A DNA stretch of 64,000 bases, from NCBI GenBank assembly GCA_031553565.1, contig JAVBLK010000019.1, forward strand, positions 62,001-126,000, written 5' to 3'. The notes under the pieces are model-generated. The model was not told where the DNA came from, searched no databases, and was given only the letters and a program-made list of their open reading frames with translations. This document shows positions 55,005 through 61,623 of this stretch, in pieces. The DNA comes from JAVBLK01 sp031553565. GTDB lineage: Bacteria; Bacillota; Clostridia; Christensenellales; DUVY01. The translations under genes and the position numbers were made by a program. The stretch's first letter is position 1; every line of letters starts with the position of its first letter.

Positions 55005-55718
55005 ATGATAATCGATTTACTTTACGGCGGCGGATCTTTTGGCGAAATCATGCTAACATTTTTATGCGTGCTTGCCGCGATAGTCCTTTCCTTGTCTCTG
55101 CACGAGTTCGCGCATGCGTTTGTCGCGCATAAATGCGGCGACGATACCGCAAAGAACAACGGGCGCATGACGCTGAACCCGCTTAAACACATCGATCCGC
55201 TGGGATTTATATTACTGATCCTTTTGGGTTTCGGTTTTGCAAAAGCCGTACCCATTAACCCGTATAATTTCAAAAAAATGCGCCGCGACTATTTTTTTGT
55301 TTCTGTTGCGGGCATCACCGTCAATCTCATACTTGCGTTTATTTCTTCATTTTTTTATGTACTGTTTTTACGCATGGGGAATTGGATCGCGGTCAATTTC
55401 TTCTTCTATTTTATGACCATCAATATCGGCCTGATGATTTTCAACCTGATACCGATTTTTCCGCTGGACGGTTTCCGCATCGTCGAGGCCGCGGCCGGGC
55501 GCACTAACAGATTCGTAAATTTCATGCGCAGGAACGGACAGAGAATCCTTTTCGGGCTGCTGATCTGGAGCGTTGTGTTGGGCTGGATCATTCAATATGT
55601 ACCCGAGGAGGCCGGCAATATCCTGCAGTATTTCGACATCTTGGGCTTTACGTTGAGATTTTTGATCAACGGGGTAATGTACGGCTTTACATGGCTGTGG
55701 GGGTTGACATTCTTTTAA
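55005..55718 (+). CDS. Site-2 protease family (M50) membrane metalloprotease
   Basis: 237 residues with five to six hydrophobic spans. The zinc motif HEFAH is at residues 33-37 inside a membrane span, and the second conserved site is PLDG at 153-156 (NLIPIFPLDGFR). The segment FAKAVPINPYNFK is typical of the small S2P subfamily. Such enzymes cleave proteins within the membrane, often anti-sigma factors, but the substrate cannot be inferred here. The ATG starts 6 nt after a -10 box with no ribosome binding site. Confidence 0.9.
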   Translation: MIIDLLYGGGSFGEIMLTFLCVLAAIVLSLSLHEFAHAFVAHKCGDDTAKNNGRMTLNPLKHIDPLGFILLILLGFGFAKAVPINPYNFKKMRRDYFFVSVAGITVNLILAFISSFFYVLFLRMGNWIAVNFFFYFMTINIGLMIFNLIPIFPLDGFRIVEAAAGRTNRFVNFMRRNGQRILFGLLIWSVVLGWIIQYVPEEAGNILQYFDILGFTLRFLINGVMYGFTWLWGLTFF

Positions 55719-55869
55719 GTCCGCCGCCGAATGCATTCTATTGAGTTCTCAAATTTTACAATGGATTTTGGGGCGGCGTTTAGCGCGGAAAGGATTGCGG
55801 TAAATATTACGCTTATCATTACCGTTAACGCTGCGGCGCAAAACGTTTAGTAAAAGAGCGCAAATATGG

Positions 55870-55875
55870 TATAAT
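55870..55875 (+). promoter_or_regulatory. scpA -10 box, leaderless type
   Basis: TATAAT at 55870-55875, 6 nt before the scpA ATG. The -35 region is weak (TTTAGT at 55846-55851, 18-bp spacer). No Shine-Dalgarno sequence. Confidence 0.55.
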
Positions 55876-55881
55876 AGCTGT

Positions 55882-56715
55882 ATGTCCGAAAAGCAGACAA
55901 AAACTAAAACCGACAAAGCGGCAGACGCCCTAAAAAGCGCGGAGGCACCCGCTTTCTACGGCCAGGGCGGCTACAGAGTGCATTTAAGCGACTTTGACGG
56001 GCCACTGGATCTTTTGCTGCATCTTATCAAGGATGCGAAAATCGATATCAAGAATATATTTATCAGTAAGATCACCGAGCAGTATCTTGAATACATGTCG
56101 CAATTAGAGGATCTGGATTTAGAGCGCGCGTCCGAGTTTTTGGAAATGGCGGCGACTCTTTTGGAAATCAAGTCCAAGAGTATGCTGCCCAAGCCCGAGG
56201 AGATTTTAGAGGCAGGGGAATCCGATGAAAACCGCCTGCTGCGCCAGCTTGAGGAATACAAGCTGATGAAAGAGGCCGGCGAGAAGCTGCACACGCTGGA
56301 AAATGTCAACCGTTTTTACAAGGCGCCCGACCAGTCCGTGGGCGATTACCGGTATGTACTTAAGATGCTGACAATGGACGGCCTGCTGGACGCATTCTCG
56401 CTGCTTTTGCACAAGGTGGAAAAAGAAAGCGTGCCGATACTGCCGAAGGAAATTAAAAAAGACCGGTTTACCGTTGCGGAAAAAATGATAAGGATCAAGG
56501 ACGTTATAATCACGCGGCGCGTCGTCAGCTTTTTCGAGCTCTTCGATAAAGATTACAGTAAGTCCGAAATCATCAATACTTTTTTGGCGCTGTTAGAGCT
56601 TTTGAAAATGCAGCTGATCACCGCCGAGCAGAACGGCACGTACGAGGATATAACCCTTAAATATAACGAGGACAGGCCAGAGAACGGCGCGGAAGGAGCG
56701 GGCAATGGAGCTTGA
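55882..56715 (+). CDS. scpA: Segregation and condensation protein ScpA
   Basis: 277-residue kleisin of the SMC complex. After a 30-residue polar N-terminal extension comes the conserved FDGPLDLLLHLI motif, followed by KIDIKNIFISKITEQYLEY-type helices (in part: KIDIKNIFI), the LEMAATLLEIKSKSMLP segment, and a C-terminal winged helix (about 190-255). It bridges the SMC heads and binds ScpB. It overlaps scpB by 11 bases. SMC itself is at 2870. Confidence 0.96.
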   Translation: MSEKQTKTKTDKAADALKSAEAPAFYGQGGYRVHLSDFDGPLDLLLHLIKDAKIDIKNIFISKITEQYLEYMSQLEDLDLERASEFLEMAATLLEIKSKSMLPKPEEILEAGESDENRLLRQLEEYKLMKEAGEKLHTLENVNRFYKAPDQSVGDYRYVLKMLTMDGLLDAFSLLLHKVEKESVPILPKEIKKDRFTVAEKMIRIKDVIITRRVVSFFELFDKDYSKSEIINTFLALLELLKMQLITAEQNGTYEDITLKYNEDRPENGAEGAGNGA

Positions 56716-57343
56716 AAAACTGGATAAAATACTGGAGGCGATCCTTTTCGTTTCGGGCGACGGTGTGTCTATGGCAGACATAATCGAAAAGCTGGAGCTG
56801 CAGCAGAGCGAAATAGACGCCGCAGTCGAACGTTTAAAGAAAAAATTTGCGGCCGGAAGCGGTATCCATCTTATTACATACAGGGGCAAGCTGCAATTCT
56901 GCACTAACCCCGCCTATGCCGAGGTCGTGGCGACTGTGCTTAACCCGATCAAGGAAAAGGAGCTTTCGCGCACCAGTTTGGAGGTCGCGGCGATCGTCGC
57001 ATACAAGCAGCCTGTTACGCGCCTGGAAATCGAACAGGTGCGCGGCGTCAACAGCGATTACGCGATACAGATGCTGGTAAAGCATAATATCATCGCCGTA
57101 ATAGGCAGAAAGGAAACCATCGGCAAGCCGCTCTTATTCGGCACGACCGACGAGTTTTTAAAACGGTTCCAGTTAAAGGAACTCAGCGAGCTGCCCGATT
57201 ACGAGGCTCTCATCGAGAGGATCAAGGTGCTTGACGGCGACAAAAAGCAGGATGATAATATGCTGTTCGACCACTTCGAGCTGCCGGAAGAGGAGATCCC
57301 CGACTTTTTGAAGGAAGAGGCCGGCATTGAAAAGGTGCAATAG
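56705..57343 (+). CDS. scpB: Segregation and condensation protein ScpB
   Basis: 212 residues with two winged-helix domains. The conserved segment LSRTSLEVAAIVAYKQPVTR (in part: AAIVAYKQPVTR) and GRKETIGKPLLFGTT are diagnostic. It dimerises and binds ScpA. GGAGCGGGC, inside the end of scpA, provides the ribosome binding site for translational coupling. Confidence 0.96.
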   Translation: MELEKLDKILEAILFVSGDGVSMADIIEKLELQQSEIDAAVERLKKKFAAGSGIHLITYRGKLQFCTNPAYAEVVATVLNPIKEKELSRTSLEVAAIVAYKQPVTRLEIEQVRGVNSDYAIQMLVKHNIIAVIGRKETIGKPLLFGTTDEFLKRFQLKELSELPDYEALIERIKVLDGDKKQDDNMLFDHFELPEEEIPDFLKEEAGIEKVQ

Positions 57344-57412
57344 TCCGGTCATTATTTTTGTGTCAGACGGCTAACCGGGCTTTACGCAAATATTTTATTG
57401 GAGCGGCAATTT

Positions 57413-57694
57413 ATGGAACCGGGAATAATTATTCTTATCATATTGCTTGTGCTGGCGGCAATCACAGGCGGCGCGGCGCTGGGCTATTGGTTTTATAAAA
57501 CCGATAAGATCCGCCGGGTGTTCAAAGTCGCAAAGGGCATGACATACGTGCAGGTCGTCGCGGCGTTGGGTATGCCGCTGACTAAAAGCACAGAAGGCGG
57601 CAAGCTGTATTGCAAATGGTACAAGGGCGTCGGCGCGGAAACATATAATATCAGCGCAGTATTTATTAACGATATCGCCCAAAGAATAGGCTAA
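57413..57694 (+). CDS. Small membrane protein with a BamE/SmpA-like tail
   Basis: About 93 residues from the ATG at 57413, which has GGAGCGG about 7 nt upstream; a TTG at 57398 would add five residues. One N-terminal membrane span (IIILIILLVLAAITGGAALG), then a short soluble domain with GMTYVQVVAALGMP and KLYCKWY. That pattern recalls the 'GMT..V..LLG.P' helix pair of SmpA/OmlA (BamE-like) domains, although this is probably a monoderm organism. No function assigned. Confidence 0.65.
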   Translation: MEPGIIILIILLVLAAITGGAALGYWFYKTDKIRRVFKVAKGMTYVQVVAALGMPLTKSTEGGKLYCKWYKGVGAETYNISAVFINDIAQRIG

Positions 57695-57792
57695 TACACA
57701 TACATTTTTCTTATGATGGAATGCGCTTTGACCAATCAAAAGAAAGTCGCGGCTTTGCCCCTTAAGCGTAATGCCCGTCAGGTAAGCCTGAA

Positions 57793-58029
57793 CTTATGCT
57801 AATCCGCGTTTTAATTAGGTAACCGCTGATTAATTCGATAGAACTTTGACGCATCGTCTTTTTCGACCTAAAACAACTTCTTTTTTCGTCAATAGCTCTG
57901 CTATTGCCTTCAAAAACAAGCCGTTTTATGCCTGAAAAATACTCGGTCAAAATTTATCTCTTTTAATCAGCGTTTACTTAGGTAAACGTCGAAGTCTTTT
58001 TGGTAATTTAAAACGCGGATCAGTATCAG
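57793..58029. repeat. Family B element interrupted by a family A element
   Basis: Outer arms TATGCTAATCCGCGTTTTAA and TTTAAAACGCGGATCAGTAT are inverted repeats of the family B type. Between them sits the complete family A element at 57819-57977. Together they fill the gene-free stretch 57695-58034. Confidence 0.65.
57819..57977. repeat. MITE-like palindromic element, family A copy 4
   Basis: 159 bp, from GTAACCGCTGATTAATTCGA to ...TTAATCAGCGTTTAC, flanked by TTAG on both sides (57815-57818 and 57978-57981). Close in sequence and orientation to copy 2. Confidence 0.78.
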
Positions 58030-58034
58030 CTTTT

Positions 58035-58961
58035 ATGATGATCCCTCATTATATAAAAAAAACCGATATTATTTTAAAGCCGCGCAAAAAGGACGGCAAC
58101 AAGTCCGATTACGGGCGCGTCAAAATTATTGCGGGAAGTTTTACCATGCCGGGCGCGGCCGCGCTGTCGGCAATGTCCGCGGCGGAGACACTATCGCAGG
58201 CAAACACCTCAATGCGTGTTGACGCAGCGAACGCGAACGCGCTCTCCGCGCTGAAGGCCGGCGCGGGGCTGGTCACGCTGGCTGTGCCGAAAAGTATGGC
58301 GGCTCCGTTTCAAGCAAAGGCGCTGGAGGCGACGCTCTTTTTTTTAGAGGAAAAAGACGGCGGCGTGATTTTCGATAAGGGGCAGGCTGACGCGCTGATA
58401 AAAGATACCGCCGTTATTGCGATAGGCATGGGCATGGGGAAGAACTATTCTGAGATAATCAAATTCATCGGATATTTTCTGCGTATTGATATTACGCTTC
58501 TTATCGATGCGGACGGGCTGAATGCTTTATGCGGCAGCCTAAATATATTATCGTCGCCTGACCGTAAAGCCCGGGTCATATTAACGCCGCATGCTGCTGA
58601 ATTTTCGCGGCTTACGGGGAATCCCGATATTGAAGCGATAAACGCGGATAAGGCGCGGCTTGCCGCAGAGTTTGCGTTAAAACACAACATAGTGCTGCTA
58701 TTAAAGGGCAGTGAAACGGTGATTACTGACGGGACGGAAATCTTTATCAACACTTCCGGCACGCCGGCGTTAAGTAAGGGCGGCAGCGGCGACGTATTGT
58801 CGGGGCTTACCGCCGGCCTTGCGGCAAACTATCCGCCGCTGACCGCCGCTTGTTACGGCGCGTATTTTCTGGGTAAGGCCGCGGAATCGGCAGAAAAGGA
58901 ATACGGCGAAAACTCCGTACTGGCGTCCGACTTGATCCGCCATATCAAGATACGGCGATAG
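58035..58961 (+). CDS. nnrD: ADP-dependent NAD(P)H-hydrate dehydratase
   Basis: 308 residues of the ribokinase-like YjeF C-terminal family. The motifs AGS near residue 38, NALSALKAGAGLV, IDADGLNAL near 160, LTPHAAEFSRL near 182 and KGGSGDVLSGL near 255 are in order. It repairs hydrated NADH and NADPH. The epimerase half (NnrE), often fused N-terminally, is absent here. No ribosome binding site is visible; the start directly abuts a repeat. Confidence 0.93.
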   Translation: MMIPHYIKKTDIILKPRKKDGNKSDYGRVKIIAGSFTMPGAAALSAMSAAETLSQANTSMRVDAANANALSALKAGAGLVTLAVPKSMAAPFQAKALEATLFFLEEKDGGVIFDKGQADALIKDTAVIAIGMGMGKNYSEIIKFIGYFLRIDITLLIDADGLNALCGSLNILSSPDRKARVILTPHAAEFSRLTGNPDIEAINADKARLAAEFALKHNIVLLLKGSETVITDGTEIFINTSGTPALSKGGSGDVLSGLTAGLAANYPPLTAACYGAYFLGKAAESAEKEYGENSVLASDLIRHIKIRR

Positions 58962-58994
58962 CATAAAACGGCGCCATAGGCGCATCATATATAT

Positions 58995-59621
58995 ATGCCG
59001 TATTTTTACATATCCTCAGCCATAATATTATTCTTCGCATTCTGCGTGTATTTTCATCCGCGCTTTAAAATCGCCATATCGTTCGACGTCCTGCAGCTTA
59101 AGGGCAATTTTTGCATAACATTTTTACGGCTTAAAACAATATGCTATGATTTTTCGGTCGAGCACGGCTGTTTTGTAATTTACGATAAAAAAGGCGTGCC
59201 CGTCTATCATCCGGTAAACTGGCCGCAGCGGAATCCCGCCGAATTCAAGACACGGATCTTTTTTCCGATCGCGGATAAAATACGATACCGCTCGGTATGT
59301 ATGACGACCGAATTGGGGATCGCAAATAACGCGGCGGCAACGGTTATGGGGCTGTCGCTTTCCCGCCTTGTATACGACATCGCCTTTTCACTCTTAAAAA
59401 GTAAAAATGAAAGCCTGAAGCTGTGCCGGGAGCTTGTACCCGTATACGGTAAAAACCGTATTAAGATAGATTTTTCCGGTATATTTATAATATCGCTTGC
59501 AAATATTATAATATATGGCGCGCTGACGCTATTTAAGGCCAACAGGCGCAAGGCGGCGATCGACAGGAAGGAAAAAGAAAACGCTGACGAAAACAAAAGA
59601 AGGATTTTAGAAAATGGGTAA
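58995..59621 (+). CDS. ytfI: DUF2953 (YtfI-like) membrane protein
   Basis: 208 residues: an N-terminal membrane span, a basic/beta-rich middle, a weaker hydrophobic stretch (about 155-180) and a highly charged C-terminal tail. I identify it as YtfI-like mainly from its position, overlapping by 8 bases the ytfJ gene, an order conserved in Bacillus and Clostridia. The sequence is poorly conserved. Function unknown; probably sporulation related. Confidence 0.7.
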   Translation: MPYFYISSAIILFFAFCVYFHPRFKIAISFDVLQLKGNFCITFLRLKTICYDFSVEHGCFVIYDKKGVPVYHPVNWPQRNPAEFKTRIFFPIADKIRYRSVCMTTELGIANNAAATVMGLSLSRLVYDIAFSLLKSKNESLKLCRELVPVYGKNRIKIDFSGIFIISLANIIIYGALTLFKANRRKAAIDRKEKENADENKRRILENG

Positions 59622-60009
59622 CATTATTGAAGCGCAGGAGCATCCGATCGAACGGCTTATGAACGACTCACTCTCGTCGATAAAGACGTTATGCGACGCC
59701 GACACCATCGTCGGCACTCCCGTCAATCTGCCTGACGGTAAAAGCATCATACCGGTAAGCCGCGTTGCAATGGGCTTCTTGACCGGCGGCGGAGAGTATT
59801 CCGACGTTTCTACCAATAAAAAGAACAAGGAAGGCTTTCCTTTCGCGGGCGGGAGCGGCGGCGGCGTAACAGTGTCGCCGATAGGCTTTCTTATCGCGGA
59901 AAACGGCAATATCAAGATGATGCCGATTGACGGCGAGACCGGGATGGAAAAACTGATGGGACTTGTGCCCGACGTATTCGAGTCCCTGATCAAGGGGCTG
60001 AAAAGCTGA
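59614..60009 (+). CDS. ytfJ: YtfJ/GerW-family sporulation protein
   Basis: 131 residues. The segments TIVGTPVNLPDGKSIIPVSRVAMGF (in part: PDGKSIIPVSRVAMGF), FAGGSGGGVTVSPIGFL and the C-terminal helix are characteristic. In Bacillus the protein is made in the forespore and is needed for normal germination. It is translationally coupled to the gene before it. Confidence 0.93.
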   Translation: MGNIIEAQEHPIERLMNDSLSSIKTLCDADTIVGTPVNLPDGKSIIPVSRVAMGFLTGGGEYSDVSTNKKNKEGFPFAGGSGGGVTVSPIGFLIAENGNIKMMPIDGETGMEKLMGLVPDVFESLIKGLKS

Positions 60010-60032
60010 CGCAGACGTTTATTTGAAATTTG

Positions 60033-60116
60033 AAACTAATGAATTTTGATACTATGCAGCGTTTAAATCATCAAAAGACCTCGACGTTTAGTAATTTAAA
60101 ACGCCGATTAGTATGA
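60033..60116. repeat. Family B remnant
   Basis: Shows ACTAAT at 60035 and the right-end string TTTAAAACGCCGATTAGTAT at about 60095-60114. Shorter and more degraded than copies 1 and 2. Confidence 0.5.
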
Positions 60117-60231
60117 TATATCGTTTCCGGGGCACGATAGCTGGCCGGTGGCGAACTTTTAATTATGCCGATATAGTAAATAAACTTTTACTATATCCCG
60201 CTGCCGCGGCCGTTTTTTTTAGAGGTAAAGC

Positions 60232-61479
60232 ATGAGCTTAACAAAAACAATAAACAGACTGCTGATAATAGTTTTTTTAGTTTTGTATACGGCCGCGGCG
60301 GCGCATATTTCTTTTTTTTGCGGACGGACGTATGCCGCCGGGAAGTTATCCGACTGCATGACGAACACTTCGGCGGTCTTAACCGGGGATGAGGCCGGGC
60401 CGGCAGCAAGCGGCAGCGAAACTGCCGGGGCCGCGCTTTTCGGCACCTCGGCAGAAGGGATGATGCTGATGGAGGCCAACAGCGGCAGGGTTTTGGCCAG
60501 CAAGGGCGCGGCGCTCAAACTGGAAATGGCCAGCACGACAAAGATCGTGACGGCCATCACCGTTATTGAAAACTGCGAGCTTGAAAAGGTGATAAAGATC
60601 CCTGCCGCCGCGGTCGGGATCGAGGGAAGCTCTATCTATTTGCAAAAGGACGAGGAGCTGTCGGTCGAGGCGCTGCTTTACGGCCTTATGCTGCAATCCG
60701 GAAACGACTGCGCAGTCGCGCTTGCCATGCACGCAGGCGGCAGTATCGAGGGCTTTGCCGAAATGATGAATGGAACGGCGGTTAAGGCAGGCGCGTCCTG
60801 CAGTAATTTTGTCAATCCGCACGGCCTGCACCATAAAGACCATTATACGACTGCGGCGGACTTATGCAAGATCAGCTGCTATGCGATGTTTAACCCTAAA
60901 TTCAAGGAAATCGTATCGACCAAGCAATATAAAACGACGTGGGCAGGGCGCGACTACGGCCGCGTGATCAACAATAAAAACAAGATATTGTTCAGTTATG
61001 ACGGCGCAAACGGCGTCAAGACGGGCTTTACAAAGGCCGCGGGCCGCTGCTTTGTAGGCGCGTCCGAAAGGGACGGTATGCAGCTGGTATGCGTGGTTTT
61101 GAATTGCGGGCCGATGTTCCAGGATAGTATGAGCCTTATGACTGCGGCATATAACGCGTACAAAATGACCGAGATCCTGCCCGCGCAAAAGCACGTATGC
61201 GCAGTCGAGGTCGTCCGCGGCAGGAAAGCCTATGTCAGGGCGTACACTTACCGGCCGCTGAAATATCCGCTTATGGCGGGCGAGGAGGCCGCCTTGCGCT
61301 GTACGGCGGAGCTGCCGGAAAAGCTGGTCGCGCCGGTAAAAAAAGACCAAACTATCGGCGAGGCAAAGATTTATTTAGGGAACAGGCTGATCTTTTCGGA
61401 GGAGATCCGCGCAATGGACGAGGTAAAATCGACAACGCTTGCCGAACGTATAGGCGAGATAATAGACGGCATATTCTAA
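60232..61479 (+). CDS. dacF: D-alanyl-D-alanine carboxypeptidase (PBP5/DacF type)
   Basis: 415 residues with an N-terminal signal segment. The serine peptidase triad of motifs is complete: STTK with Ser101 and Lys104, SGN at 156-158, and KTG at 263-265. A C-terminal PBP5-type beta domain follows, ending in an amphipathic helix (about 398-415) that could anchor it to the membrane. It trims peptidoglycan pentapeptides. AGAGG lies 8 nt before the ATG. The scpAB-ytfI-ytfJ-dac order supports a sporulation-related form. Exact paralogue name is inference. Confidence 0.92.
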   Translation: MSLTKTINRLLIIVFLVLYTAAAAHISFFCGRTYAAGKLSDCMTNTSAVLTGDEAGPAASGSETAGAALFGTSAEGMMLMEANSGRVLASKGAALKLEMASTTKIVTAITVIENCELEKVIKIPAAAVGIEGSSIYLQKDEELSVEALLYGLMLQSGNDCAVALAMHAGGSIEGFAEMMNGTAVKAGASCSNFVNPHGLHHKDHYTTAADLCKISCYAMFNPKFKEIVSTKQYKTTWAGRDYGRVINNKNKILFSYDGANGVKTGFTKAAGRCFVGASERDGMQLVCVVLNCGPMFQDSMSLMTAAYNAYKMTEILPAQKHVCAVEVVRGRKAYVRAYTYRPLKYPLMAGEEAALRCTAELPEKLVAPVKKDQTIGEAKIYLGNRLIFSEEIRAMDEVKSTTLAERIGEIIDGIF

Positions 61480-61623
61480 TTTTTTTTCTTCATAAAGCTC
61501 TTTGAGCGGAAAATTTCGTAAGCACGGGTTTTTGCAATGACATGCGAAAATATAAAAATTTTGTAGATTTATATGTAAAAGCTAGCTATTTTGTAAACAT
61601 TGTGTTAAAATTATTAGTATATT

